A DNA stretch of 42,047 nucleotides from Halobacteriales archaeon QH_10_67_22 (GCA_003021305.1 PXQN01000040.1:3170-45216), one strand, 5' to 3'. Shown: positions 32,672 to 41,450, counted from the first letter of the stretch. Program-made: numbers and translations. The notes: generated by a model from the sequence alone, not told the origin.

Positions 32672-33586
32672 ATGACAAAGGTCAGCATCGTCGGTGCCGC
32701 CGGCACCGTCGGCGCGGCAGCGGGGTACAATCTGGCGCTGCGGGACGTCGTCGACGAACTCGTGTACGTCGACATTCCCGACCAGGAGGACGTGACGGTC
32801 GGACAGGCCGCCGACACCAACCACGGCGTCGCCTACGACGCCAACACGACCGTCCGGCAGGGCGAGTACGCCGACACGGCGGGGTCGGACGTCGTCATCA
32901 TCACCGCCGGCATCCCGCGCTCGCCGGGCCAGTCCCGGCTGGACCTGGCTGGCGACAACGCCGACATCATCGACGACATCGGCTCCCGACTCGCCGAGCA
33001 CAACGACGATTTCGTCACCGTGACAACGTCGAACCCTGTCGACCTCCTGAATCGGCACCTCTACGAGACGGGCGAGCGCGCCCGCGAGCAGGTCGTCGGC
33101 TTCGGTGGCCGCCTGGACTCCGCTCGGTTCCGCTACGTGCTCTCCGAACGGTTCGACACACAGGTCGGCAACATCGAGGCGACCATCCTGGGCGAACACG
33201 GCGACGCCCAGGTCCCGGTGTTCTCGAAGGTCCGGGTCGACGGCCACGACCCGGCCTTCGACGAGGACGAACGCGAGGATATCCTCCAGGCGCTCCAGCA
33301 GTCCGCGATGGACGTCATCGAGCGCAAGGGCGCCACCGAGTGGGGGCCGGCGACGGGCGTCGCCCACATGGTCGAGGCCATCCTCCGTGACACGGGCGAG
33401 GTGTTGCCCGGGTCGCTCGTCCTCGACGGCGAGTACGGCTACGAGGACACCGCCTTCGGCGTGCCGGTCAAACTCGGTTCCGGTGGCGTCGAGGACGTCG
33501 TCGAGTGGGGCCTCGACGACTACGAGGCCGACCTGATGGACGAGGCTGCGGAGAAACTCCGCGAGCAGTACGCGAAGATCGAGTGA
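32672..33586 (+). CDS. mdh: Malate dehydrogenase
   Basis: A 304-residue LDH-like malate dehydrogenase converting malate and oxaloacetate with NAD(H) in the citric acid cycle. NAD-binding [55 protein letters not shown] with its substrate Arg, [10 protein letters not shown], and the catalytic His in [13 protein letters not shown] are all present. It matches the well-known haloarchaeal enzyme in length and acidity. Start is ATG 32672 ([11 protein letters not shown]). It converges on oapC. Confidence 0.97.
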   Translation: MTKVSIVGAAGTVGAAAGYNLALRDVVDELVYVDIPDQEDVTVGQAADTNHGVAYDANTTVRQGEYADTAGSDVVIITAGIPRSPGQSRLDLAGDNADIIDDIGSRLAEHNDDFVTVTTSNPVDLLNRHLYETGERAREQVVGFGGRLDSARFRYVLSERFDTQVGNIEATILGEHGDAQVPVFSKVRVDGHDPAFDEDEREDILQALQQSAMDVIERKGATEWGPATGVAHMVEAILRDTGEVLPGSLVLDGEYGYEDTAFGVPVKLGSGGVEDVVEWGLDDYEADLMDEAAEKLREQYAKIE

Positions 33587-33608
33587 CGGGAGGAGACGAG
33601 AACTGGGG

Positions 33609-34400
33609 TCAAACGTCGGCCCCGCTCCAGGTGTCGGGCACCTGGATGCTGTACCGGCCGTCCTCCTGGAGGGCGATGATGTACTCCTCGCGGTCGTACA
33701 GTTCCATGAGGTTGAGTTCGTACTGGCCTGGTTCGACGACGCGGATGCTCTCGAACTGTTCGTTCAGTTCCTCGCGCAGTTGCGCCAGGTCCGGGCGGTC
33801 GCTGCGTTCGGTGTCGGGCTCGTCCGCGACCGACCGGTCGGACCCGCCCGTCGAGGCGTCGTCTTCGGACGGGCCGGCCGTCCCCGCTGACTCGGCGGCC
33901 GGGTCCACTCCGTCGGGCTCTGCCGGCGAGTCGACCGTCTCCTCGTCGGACGCTTGGGTCTCGTCGTCGGCGTCCGTGGCCGCCAGGCCGGGGCCGCCGG
34001 GCACCTCGTCGGGACCGGCGACCTGACTGCGGGCGTCGGCCTGTGCGTGGGACTCGTCGACGGGTTCGGATTCGGCGACGATGATGTCGTCGTCGCCGCC
34101 GCCGTCACTCGGGGGTGACGCCGACGTGGCGTCGGGACCCGCCGACCCGGCGACGAGGTCCCGGACGGTCGACGCGGCCGACCCGACGGTCCGGCTCACC
34201 GCGTCGCCGGATGGGCCGTCACCGCTCCGGTCGCTCCCGGACGAGGCCTCCGACAGTTCGGGGTCTGACGGGGGGTCGGCGTCGTCGAACCCGTCGGGCT
34301 GGAACTGGAACTTCGTCCCCGAACAGTCCGGACAGCCCGACAGCATCTCCTTGGAGCCGTCGTCGAACGTCCGCCCGCAGTTCGTACACTGGTGTGGCAT
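33609..34400 (-). CDS. oapC: OapC-type zinc-ribbon protein (origin-associated)
   Basis: A 263-residue protein of the OapC/ArvC type. The N-terminal zinc ribbon is MPHQCTNCGRTFDDGSKEML ending GCPDCSG (C5, C8, C22, C25). Then comes a very acidic low-complexity region (about 40-200) and a conserved C-terminal domain (LREELNEQFESIRVVEPGQY, NLMELYDREEYIIALQEDGR). It is the last gene of the oapA-oapB-oapC unit that lies next to the cdc6-linked origin in many haloarchaea. Its exact role is unknown; it is thought to link to replication by location. Only 1 bp separates it from oapB. Confidence 0.88.
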   Translation of the reverse strand: MPHQCTNCGRTFDDGSKEMLSGCPDCSGTKFQFQPDGFDDADPPSDPELSEASSGSDRSGDGPSGDAVSRTVGSAASTVRDLVAGSAGPDATSASPPSDGGGDDDIIVAESEPVDESHAQADARSQVAGPDEVPGGPGLAATDADDETQASDEETVDSPAEPDGVDPAAESAGTAGPSEDDASTGGSDRSVADEPDTERSDRPDLAQLREELNEQFESIRVVEPGQYELNLMELYDREEYIIALQEDGRYSIQVPDTWSGADV

Positions 34401-34401
34401 C

Positions 34402-34791
34402 CTACTTGCGTGAAACCAGGGCGCTGATCAGGGTCTCGTCCTTGTGGAGGGTCTCGATCTGGTTTGCCGGACCGATGACCGTGAGTTTCTTCGTCTCTTC
34501 ACGACCCATCAGCCGCCCCAGCAGACTCGAATCGTCGGCCTTGGACTGGGGGTAGGTCTCGATCTCGACGCCCGTGAACTCGTCGGGGCTGATCTCGGTC
34601 ATCGTCACCTCGATGAGCCGCGACTCCTCGTCGGGCGTGAGTCCCGCCTCGAGGATGACGATCTTGCCCTCGCGGACGCCGTCGAGGATGAGCCGTATCT
34701 TCTCCATCGTCGTCTTGCCGTCCATCCGTTGGGCGCTGATGAGGTCGATCTTCACACCGTCTTCGTCTTCCGGGAGTTTGGCTTCCGGCAT
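34402..34791 (-). CDS. oapB: OapB-type protein (DUF2073)
   Basis: A 129-residue soluble protein of the DUF2073/OapB family. It reads MPEAKLPEDEDGVKIDLISA, then GKTTMEKIRLILDGVREGKI, and ends TVIGPANQIETLHKDETLIS. The ATG at 34791 is chosen; a GTG at 34800 overlaps the oapA stop and would add three residues. Middle gene of the origin-adjacent unit. No known motif beyond the family. Confidence 0.88.
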   Translation of the reverse strand: MPEAKLPEDEDGVKIDLISAQRMDGKTTMEKIRLILDGVREGKIVILEAGLTPDEESRLIEVTMTEISPDEFTGVEIETYPQSKADDSSLLGRLMGREETKKLTVIGPANQIETLHKDETLISALVSRK

Positions 34792-34796
34792 CGGTA

Positions 34797-35438
34797 TCAC
34801 CCGAAGTACTCCGCGATCTTGTCGTACACTTCGTCCATGTTGTCACCTTCGAGCGCGGACAGCGGCGTCGTCTCGTGCTGGGGGAAGGCGTTGCGGATAC
34901 GCTGGACACTCGACTCCTCCAGGTCGATCTTGTTTGCGAGGATCAACACCGGGAGGTCCTGGCTCTCGATGATGCCGATGAGCATCGTGTTCACCTGCGT
35001 GAACGGATCCTCGGTGGAATCGAGGACGTAGATCACGCCGTCGACGTCCTCGCGGAGCCAGTGCATCGCCTCCGCGACGCCCTCGGTCGCCTCCCGGGAG
35101 CGCCGCACGGCGTCGTCTTTCTCCATGTCGTGGTCCAGGAACTCGGTGTAGTCGACCTTCGTGGTGACACCCGGTGTGTCCACGATGTCGATAGTCACCG
35201 TCTTGCCGTCCCGTTCGATCTCGACGTTCTCTTTGCGTCGGGCCCGGCGCGTCTCGTGGGGAATGTGACTCTCCGGGCCGACGGCGTCGCCGGTCCAGTC
35301 GCGCGCGATCCGGTTCGCGAGCGTCGTCTTCCCCGCGTTTGGCGGGCCGTAGATGCCGATACGTTTCGGGTCTTCTTCCGAGAACAGCGTCGATGCTGCC
35401 CGCGAAATGCTATCTTTGAGGTTTGTGAGGAGTCCCAT
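34797..35438 (-). CDS. oapA: Era-like GTPase (OapA)
   Basis: A 213-residue small GTPase. G1 is GIYGPPNAGKTTL (about residues 28-40), G3 is DTPGVT, and G4 is ANKID. The N-terminus is MGLLTNLKDSISRAASTLFS. It is the first gene of the oapABC unit next to the origin; a role in replication control is inferred from conserved location. Start is ATG 35438, with a TATA-like TTATTCG at about 35471-35477 on the minus strand; upstream starts are less likely. A second TATA-like run (35511-35520) lies further out. Confidence 0.9.
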   Translation of the reverse strand: MGLLTNLKDSISRAASTLFSEEDPKRIGIYGPPNAGKTTLANRIARDWTGDAVGPESHIPHETRRARRKENVEIERDGKTVTIDIVDTPGVTTKVDYTEFLDHDMEKDDAVRRSREATEGVAEAMHWLREDVDGVIYVLDSTEDPFTQVNTMLIGIIESQDLPVLILANKIDLEESSVQRIRNAFPQHETTPLSALEGDNMDEVYDKIAEYFG

Positions 35439-35470
35439 CCTATCCTCCTGCGCCCGAAGGCGCATCTGAA

Positions 35471-35520
35471 CGAATAAGCCAGGCCGATTCACTTAAGGCT
35501 ACGTCAGACATATATAAATT
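35471..35520 (-). promoter_or_regulatory. Promoter region of the oapABC unit
   Basis: Two TATA-like boxes on the minus strand: TTATTCG (35471-35477), well spaced for ATG 35438, and AATTTATATA (35511-35520). The second marks the edge of the origin region. Found by eye. Confidence 0.45.
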
Positions 35521-35744
35521 CCCTGGTATAAAAGACGGGAGCTCCGGCGTTTGAGGTTACAGCGACGCAGATTACGGCGGGAACGGTCAGACTGTATCCG
35601 GGAACTGATGGGTCCTGACTCCGTGGAAACAGTTCGACTCCGTCGTGACGTCTTCCGGGGGAACAACGCGAGGCCCGGACTGCCGATGGGGGACGCCCCG
35701 CACGGTGCGGAACATACCGACCGGCTCGACCCTGGAGCCGGGGC

Positions 35745-35775
35745 TCTCCCCTACCCCTTCGTTTCAACTGGAACC
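35745..35775 (-). promoter_or_regulatory. Origin recognition box, left, inverted
   Basis: The minus strand reads GTTCCAGTTGAAACGAAGGG followed by G-rich GTAGGGGAGAG. The core is identical to the right box over about 21 bases but on the other strand, so the two face each other. Orc1/Cdc6 binds such boxes; the G-string is a halophile feature. Confidence 0.88.
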
Positions 35776-35820
35776 ACCACAGACAGAGACCCCCTCCACC
35801 CCATACCGGACTGAGAGCAG

Positions 35821-36000
35821 ACCGGTCGTCAGCAGGATAATTACCACTACGAATTATTCTCCATAGAACAATCCCAGCAGTAATATACAGACAACTAGAA
35901 CTCGTTAAACATATAGAACTAGAAACGTGCTGGGTTGAAATTATCTGTTGTTCACAGTGCGGGTATCCTTCGCGTGATTGTGACTTAAATCTTTCCTGAA
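35821..36000. other. AT-rich putative duplex unwinding element
   Basis: A 180-bp AT-rich tract (for example GGATAATTACCACTACGAAT and TAATATACAGACAACTAGAA) lies between the inverted boxes. It contains an inverted pair CCCAGCA (35874-35880) and TGCTGGG (35929-35935) and short repeats of ACTAGAA. Position and composition fit the DNA unwinding element of the origin. Confidence 0.7.
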
Positions 36001-36047
36001 CTAGCCACGTAGATGGAGGGGGTCCCCCCCGCCCCATCCTGTTCGCC

Positions 36048-36078
36048 GTTCCAGTTGAAACGAAGGGGTGGGGGGGTT
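36048..36078 (+). promoter_or_regulatory. Origin recognition box, right
   Basis: The plus strand reads GTTCCAGTTGAAACGAAGGG followed by GTGGGGGGGTT, the best box in the window with the longest G-string. It lies about 300 bp from the inverted left box and about 310 bp before orc1. Confidence 0.9.
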
Positions 36079-36348
36079 CCTGTCCCCGGACGAACTCACC
36101 TCCAGCCGTCGGCGGTCCCTCCTCTCTGGGTGGGGACCGTCCCGTCGAAACGGGTGCGGTTCGGCGTAATCACGTCGGTTTTGGGCGATCTCGGACTGGG
36201 GCTCCGGTTCATCGGTCACTGACCGAAATATTTAATATCTATAGAACCCCGGGTTCTTGTGGTTCAACTGGACGTACCCGATATGGGAGAACCGGGAGAT
36301 AGCGCCGTATACGGGTGCGTGAGCACGGCTCGGCGGTCGCGCGGATCG

Positions 36349-36374
36349 GATTCCAGGCGAAACGAAGGGCCACG
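36349..36374 (+). promoter_or_regulatory. Weaker origin box next to orc1 start
   Basis: GATTCCAGGCGAAACGAAGG followed by GCCACGG resembles the strong box but has two core changes and lacks the G-string. It ends only 10 bp before the orc1 ATG, so Orc1 binding here could repress its own gene (inference). Confidence 0.55.
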
Positions 36375-36383
36375 GTACACACT

Positions 36384-38027
36384 ATGACGGACAGGGACGA
36401 TACGGACCAGGACACGACACTCGACACCGGACGATTCGGGAGCGACGACCAACCGCCGACTGGCGACCCCGACCCAGGGGAGAGTCCCGACGGGTCGGAC
36501 CCGGGTTCACCCGCGTCGGCCGACGACCCGATCCGGAGTGACATCTTAGACCCGGAGGGCGGGGAGACGGGCGTGGACTCCTCGTTGCTCGACGACGTGG
36601 TTCTCGACGACGTCGGGCCGGAGGAAAACGACGCCGACGGCGCCTCGCCCGGACTGTTCGACGACCTCCTCGAGGGCGAACCGATCTTCGAGAACAAGGA
36701 GGTGTTGCGCCCCTCCTACACGCCACGGAAACTCCCCCATCGCGAGGAACAGATAAACAGTATGGCGACGATACTCGTGTCGGCGCTCCGGGGGGATACG
36801 CCGTCGAACATCCTCATCTACGGGAAGACCGGGACCGGCAAGACCGCCAGCGCGAAGTTCGTCAGCGACGAACTCGAATCGACCTCCCAGAAGTACGAGG
36901 TCCCCTGCGAGGTCGAGTACATCAACTGCGAGGTGACCGACACCCAGTACCGGGTGCTCGCACAGCTGGCCAACAAGTTCGTCGACAAGAACGAGGCGGT
37001 CATCGACGAGCGACTCGAGGAACTGACCGAGCTCCGGGAACGCGCGCGCGAAGACGAGTCTGTCCTGGGCGACACCGGCTTCGCCTCCGTCGAGGTCGTC
37101 ACCGACCACATCGAGTCGTTGCGCGCGGACCGGGAGGCGTTCGAACAGGTCCCAATGACCGGGTGGCCGACCGACCGCGTGTACAACACCTTTTTCGACG
37201 CCGTCGACTACCACGAGCGGGTGGTCGTCATCATGCTCGACGAGATCGACAAACTCGTCGAGAAGAGCGGCGACGACACCCTCTACAACCTCTCGCGGAT
37301 AAACTCCGAACTCGAATCCTCGCGGGTCTCGATCATGGGGATCAGCAACGACCTCAAGTTCACCGACTTCCTCGACCCCCGCGTCAAGTCGAGTCTCGGC
37401 GAGGAGGAGATAGTCTTCCCGCCCTACGACGCCACCCAGTTGCGCGACATCCTGCGCCACCGCGCCGAAGTGGCCTTCGAGGACGGTGCGCTGACCGACG
37501 ACGTCATCCCGCTGTGTGCGGCGTTTGCGGCCCAGGAACACGGCGACGCCCGCCGGGCGCTGGACCTGTTGCGGACGGCCGGCGAACTCGCCGAGCGCGA
37601 CGGGACCGACGAGGTCGACGAGAACCACGTTCGCAAGGCCCAGGAGAAGATCGAACTCGACCGCGTCGTCGAGGTGGTCCGCACCCTCCCCACGCAGTCC
37701 AAACTCGTCCTCTTTGCGATCATCATGCTCGAGAAAAACGGCGTCCACAACATCAACACCGGGGAGGTGTACAACGTCTATCAGAGTCTCTGTGAGGAGA
37801 TCGACGTCGACACGCTCACCCAGCGCCGTGTCACGGACCTGATCTCCGAACTGGACATGCTGGGGATCGTCAACGCCGTCGTCGTCAGCAAGGGCCGGTA
37901 CGGCCGCACCAAGGAGATCTCGCTGTCGGTCCCCATCGAGGAAACCGAGGCCGTCCTCACCTCGGATTCGCGCCTCTCGGAGATCGAAAACACCCAGCCG
38001 TTCGTCCAGACCCGCTTCGACAGCTGA
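36384..38027 (+). CDS. orc1: Origin recognition protein Orc1/Cdc6
   Basis: A 547-residue initiator ATPase. The first 100 residues are an acidic, disordered extension typical of halophiles. AAA+ domain: Walker A GKTGTGKT at 147-154, Walker B MLDEID ending at 289, sensor I GISNDLKF, sensor II HGDARRALDLLRTAGELA. The winged-helix DNA-binding domain follows (LPTQSKLVLFAIIMLEKNGV, then LTQRRVTDLISELDMLGIVN). It should bind the boxes in the adjacent origin and load MCM. Start is ATG 36384. The 3' end overlaps the convergent signal peptidase frame by 71 bases. Confidence 0.97.
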   Translation: MTDRDDTDQDTTLDTGRFGSDDQPPTGDPDPGESPDGSDPGSPASADDPIRSDILDPEGGETGVDSSLLDDVVLDDVGPEENDADGASPGLFDDLLEGEPIFENKEVLRPSYTPRKLPHREEQINSMATILVSALRGDTPSNILIYGKTGTGKTASAKFVSDELESTSQKYEVPCEVEYINCEVTDTQYRVLAQLANKFVDKNEAVIDERLEELTELRERAREDESVLGDTGFASVEVVTDHIESLRADREAFEQVPMTGWPTDRVYNTFFDAVDYHERVVVIMLDEIDKLVEKSGDDTLYNLSRINSELESSRVSIMGISNDLKFTDFLDPRVKSSLGEEEIVFPPYDATQLRDILRHRAEVAFEDGALTDDVIPLCAAFAAQEHGDARRALDLLRTAGELAERDGTDEVDENHVRKAQEKIELDRVVEVVRTLPTQSKLVLFAIIMLEKNGVHNINTGEVYNVYQSLCEEIDVDTLTQRRVTDLISELDMLGIVNAVVVSKGRYGRTKEISLSVPIEETEAVLTSDSRLSEIENTQPFVQTRFDS

Positions 38028-38991
38028 CCGCTCGCCCGGGCCCCGCCGTCGCGTTCGCGCTCGCGGTGCCGGCGGGGGCGGTAACCAGCCCGAAACAGCC
38101 GTCGGTTCGCAGCCGGATACAGCCCAGTTTCGGGACGCGCAGTTCCGCCGTTCCCACGACCCAGGACGGTTTGACGGGCTCGCTCAACCCCCGGGCCTGG
38201 TCGTATGCGCTGTTGGCGTCGCCTTTCGTGACGAATCCGCCGTGTGGGGCCGGACAGTTGGGGAGGGCCTCCTCGGCGGTGTCGCCACACTCGCTGTACC
38301 GGCCCACTGCCTGCCGGTCGGCTCTGTCGTACCAGTTCTCGCCCGCTTCGACCCAGAACATCGCCCGGTGGATGATCGGCGTTTTGACCGTGCTCCCGTC
38401 GGGTTCGTAGACGATCACGTCACCCTGACGGCCGAACTTGGTGTGCTCGACGTCCGTCGTCGCGCCGGTTCGTGCGGTGACCACCCCCGTCTCGCCCTGG
38501 GCGCCCTCGCCCGAGAACCGGTGTTCCTCCATCACGAACACCAGGTCGCCGGTCTGCATGTTCGGCGTCATGCTCGGACTCTCGACGGCGACCATCGGGG
38601 GCCACACCCCACTGACCGCGAAGATCAACCCGCCGACGAGGAGGACGGCGACGGCACTGCTGACGATGTCCCGCACGAACGTCTGCCACTCTCCGGCCCG
38701 GTCGTCCTCCCGGGGCCCCGTCCCGGCGCGCGCGACCCCGGAGTCCGTGCCGTCTTCGGCCCCGACGACGGCCGCTTCGGCGACCTCGCTTCCCGGCCCG
38801 GGGTCCGGAACGCCGCCGTCGGTCCCCCCGGCACGAGTGCCCGTCTCCCCCTCGGCGACGGGCCCGTCTCGTTCGCCCGGTCGGGGTGTGGCGTCCGCCT
38901 CGTCCGGCCCGCTGTGGGGACCCTCGTCGTCCGGGTCGACGGGACCGTCTTTCCCGTGGGTCTCGTCGTCACCGGCGTCGGGCCGATCCAT
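37957..38991 (-). CDS. Signal peptidase I (S26 family)
   Basis: A 344-residue membrane protease that removes signal peptides. A long acidic Gly/Asp/Thr N-terminus (about 100 residues) leads to a membrane helix (DIVSSAVAVLLVGGLIFAVS), then the catalytic Ser in ESPSMTPNM (S140). KTPIIHRAMFWVE has His208 in place of the bacterial Lys, as is usual in archaea. FVTKGDANSAYDQ carries the conserved Asp. Start is ATG 38991. The last 60 or so residues (from about CFGLVTAPAG) are Gly/Arg/Ser-rich and run antisense into orc1, so the natural end may be earlier and the gene's 3' end may be damaged. Confidence 0.85.
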   Translation of the reverse strand: MDRPDAGDDETHGKDGPVDPDDEGPHSGPDEADATPRPGERDGPVAEGETGTRAGGTDGGVPDPGPGSEVAEAAVVGAEDGTDSGVARAGTGPREDDRAGEWQTFVRDIVSSAVAVLLVGGLIFAVSGVWPPMVAVESPSMTPNMQTGDLVFVMEEHRFSGEGAQGETGVVTARTGATTDVEHTKFGRQGDVIVYEPDGSTVKTPIIHRAMFWVEAGENWYDRADRQAVGRYSECGDTAEEALPNCPAPHGGFVTKGDANSAYDQARGLSEPVKPSWVVGTAELRVPKLGCIRLRTDGCFGLVTAPAGTASANATAGPGRAVSCRSGSGRTAGCFRSPRGANPR

Positions 38992-39077
38992 TGGGAGTCC
39001 TTTTGCCCGATCCGGATTTGAATGTTCTGTCTCGGCCGGGCCGCTACGTTTTTGCACGGGCCCGCCGATGTGTGGGT

Positions 39078-40572
39078 GTGTCGCTGGAGACGCCGGTCCA
39101 GGTCGCGAACGCGCTCGCCCGGAGGGGGTACAACGCCGACCCCGAAGCGGTGACACTGATCGCCGCCGCCGACGACACCGCTAGCGCGCTCGAACGTTCA
39201 CTCGAAACGGTCCCCGACGGCGCCGTCAAACTCACTGCCGACCACGTCCGTACTACGCTCGAAGCCACTGAGGGCACCGAAACGGCCGATCCCGAAGCGT
39301 CCGATCGCTCACGGGACACACCCGAATTGAACCCCACCGCTTCGACTGGAGATACGGCGGGGAAATCGCCACACGGAGTCGACGCCGCTCCAGTGTGACT
39401 TCCAGAGTACGGGGGCGGGGGAGTACAGCGACTTCGTGTCGGTGTTTCGCGACCGGTACGAGCGACTGTCGGGGACACTCCGGTCGCGGGTGAACCACCG
39501 CCCGACCGACGCGCTCGAGTCGATGCCCGGCAACAGCGATGCCGCCGTCGTCGGGATGGTCTCGGACATCCGGTCGACCGCCAGCGGACACTGGCTGGTC
39601 GAACTCGAAGACACGAACGGAACCTTCCCCTGTCTCGTGATGAAAGACCGGGAGTTCGCGCATCTGGTCGACGAACTCCTCCTGGACGAGGTGATCGCCG
39701 TCGAGGGGTCGCTTGCCGACGACGGCGCGATTCTGTTCGTCGACGCGATGCATTTCCCGGACGTTCCCCGGACACACGACCCTTCGACCGCCGACCGCGA
39801 GGTCGACGCCGCCCTGATAAGCGACGTCCACGTCGGGAGCCAGGAGTTCATGACCGACGCCTGGCACCGCTTTGCCGACTGGCTCCACACTCCCGAAGCC
39901 GACCGGGTCGAGTACCTCCTCGTCGCGGGCGACATGGTCGAGGGCGTCGGCGTCTACCCCGACCAGGACGAAGAGCTCGACATCGTCGACATCTACGACC
40001 AGTACGAGGCGTTCTCGGAACACCTCAAGGCGGTCCCGGGCGACATCGAGATAGTCATGATCCCGGGCAACCACGACGCGGTCCGCCTCGCGGAGCCCCA
40101 GCCGGCCTTCGACGAGGAACTCCGGGATATCATGAGCGCCCACGACGCCCGCATCTCGGGCAATCCCTCGACGGTCACGCTGGAGGGCGTCGACGTCCTG
40201 CTGTACCACGGGGTCTCGCTCGACGAGGTGATCGCCGAACTCCCCGACGAGAAAGCCTCCTACGAGGAGCCCCACAAGCCGATGTACCAGCTGCTAAAGA
40301 AACGCCACGTCGCCCCGCAGTTCGGCGGCAAGACCCGACTGGCTCCCGAAGAGATTGACCACCTCGTCATCGAGGAGGTGCCCGACGTGTTCCACGCCGG
40401 CCACGTCCACAAACTCGGCTATGGTTCCTATCACAACGTCCTCACTATCAACTCGGGGTGCTGGCAGGAACAGACGGCCTTCCAGGAGAGTGTCAACATC
40501 GACCCCGACCACGCCTACGCACCGATCGTCTCGCTGGATACGCTGGACCTGACGATCCGGGATTTCAACTGA
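39078..40572 (+). CDS. polB: DNA polymerase D small subunit DP1, frameshifted in the linker
   Basis: DP1 is the proofreading subunit of the archaeal replicative polymerase PolD. The N-terminal domain starts at GTG 39078 (MSLETPVQVANALARRGYNA) and ends in a linker that hits a stop at 39398 in its own frame. The catalytic part continues in another frame from before 39409 (STGAGEYSDFVSVFRDRYER) with an OB-fold and a calcineurin-like phosphoesterase domain: ISDVHVGS, VAGDMVEGVG, IPGNHDA, YHGVSLDEV and HAGHVHKLG. The switch lies in a disordered linker, roughly 39310-39405. The polymerase is essential, so a sequence error or gap is more likely than a dead gene. It is followed by an intergenic region. 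Confidence 0.9.
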
Positions 40573-40801
40573 CGGTCGAGAGGTCTCACCGCCCGGGAGT
40601 CCGCTCCCCGGGAACACGGAGACCGGGACGGAACGGTCACCCGAGCGTGTCATAGAATCCGTCTCATGCCGTGAGAATCTTGCGGCCCGGATTGTCTCCT
40701 CGTTCGTCGTTGGTGATTGCGACGATCACTCGGAGGCATAGTGCAAGGAATATGTTGTTTTAATCGGAAGTTTTTTTTAGAAAGCTATATGTGAGTTCTG
40801 C
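40573..40801. other. Intergenic region with AT-rich promoter
   Basis: No gene. An AT-rich tract at about 40753-40795 (GTTGTTTTAATCGGAAG, a run of eight T, then AAGCTATATG) precedes the gene at 40802 and probably carries its promoter. The T-run may also end the DP1 transcript. Confidence 0.4.
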
Positions 40802-41443
40802 ATGGCAATCATTCGCACAGAGTGGTGGGAATCGCTCGAACAGTGGAGGGCAGTGGCGTTTTTGATCGGCGGCGTGATATTCGTCGCTGACGTGGCTCTC
40901 CTGGGGTCGCATCTCGCATCGGGAACAGAACCTGCAGTGTTCGGACAAGTCTTAGTCGGGACTGCATGGACTGCTTCGTTCATCGGATTGCTCGGGATGT
41001 ATCCGAGCCTGAGTGATCGGAGTCGCTGGTTGGCTCGGATCGGAGCTATCTGTGCCGTTATCGGCGGGGTCACCATGGCCGTCATGGCCCTCACGCTTCT
41101 CGGCTATGTCACGAATGCCCTGACCGGCAGCCCTTCGGAGGTTGTGCCACTCTTCCTCCCAGGGATCTTCATCGGAATTGTCCTAGGGTTCGGATCGTTC
41201 AGCGTAGTGAGTCTTCGAACGGACATCTATTCCCGGAGCGTTGGTCTCCTCTTTCTGCTACTGGTGTTCACGTTCCTGTTTAATATCGGTAGCTCAATCG
41301 CCGGGTTCGGTACCCTGGCTACCGTTCTCGGTGTCGTTGCGATATTGGCCCTATCCAAACTGACCCTCGGATATCTCTTCCGAACAGAAGGTGCGTTCGC
41401 CGATCCCGAGAGAGTGGAGGCCTCAAGCGACTCGCTTGCGTGA
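40802..41443 (+). CDS. Multi-pass membrane protein of foreign composition
   Basis: A 213-residue protein with about six hydrophobic segments (AVAFLIGGVIFVADVALLGS, ASFIGLLGMYPSL, IGAICAVIGGVTMAVMALTL, VPLFLPGIFIGIVLGFGSFS, SVGLLFLLLVFTFLFNIGSS, LATVLGVVAILALSKLTLGY). It has fewer acidic residues, and its codons are visibly less GC-rich than its neighbours, which suggests transfer from outside. No family recognised; transport or signalling cannot be told. Start is ATG 40802. Confidence 0.75.
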   Translation: MAIIRTEWWESLEQWRAVAFLIGGVIFVADVALLGSHLASGTEPAVFGQVLVGTAWTASFIGLLGMYPSLSDRSRWLARIGAICAVIGGVTMAVMALTLLGYVTNALTGSPSEVVPLFLPGIFIGIVLGFGSFSVVSLRTDIYSRSVGLLFLLLVFTFLFNIGSSIAGFGTLATVLGVVAILALSKLTLGYLFRTEGAFADPERVEASSDSLA

Positions 41444-41450
41444 AACTCCT

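Larger units (their letters stand above)
35521..36383. other. Replication origin (oriC, cdc6-linked)
   Basis: An 860-bp gene-free region between oapA and orc1. It holds inverted origin recognition boxes with G-strings at 35745-35775 and 36048-36078, plus weaker ones nearer orc1. Between them lies an AT-rich segment (35821-36000) that would be the unwinding element. This matches the architecture of haloarchaeal oriC1. No protein-coding sequence is supported; the short frames present are translations of the boxes. Confidence 0.88.

Noticed and set aside
35874-35935. CCCAGCA/TGCTGGG inverted pair as a fifth miniature element
   Set aside because: The inverted repeat is only seven bases and no flanking 3-bp duplication is visible; better read as part of the origin's AT-rich core.
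36001-36222. Short open frames in the origin region on both strands (69-72 residues)
   Set aside because: Their peptide sequence is the translation of the origin box and G-string (for example PPTPSFQLE), composition is low-complexity and no start signal is present.
36870-37748. Long minus-strand frame inside orc1
   Set aside because: Antisense shadow of a gene with all AAA+ motifs.
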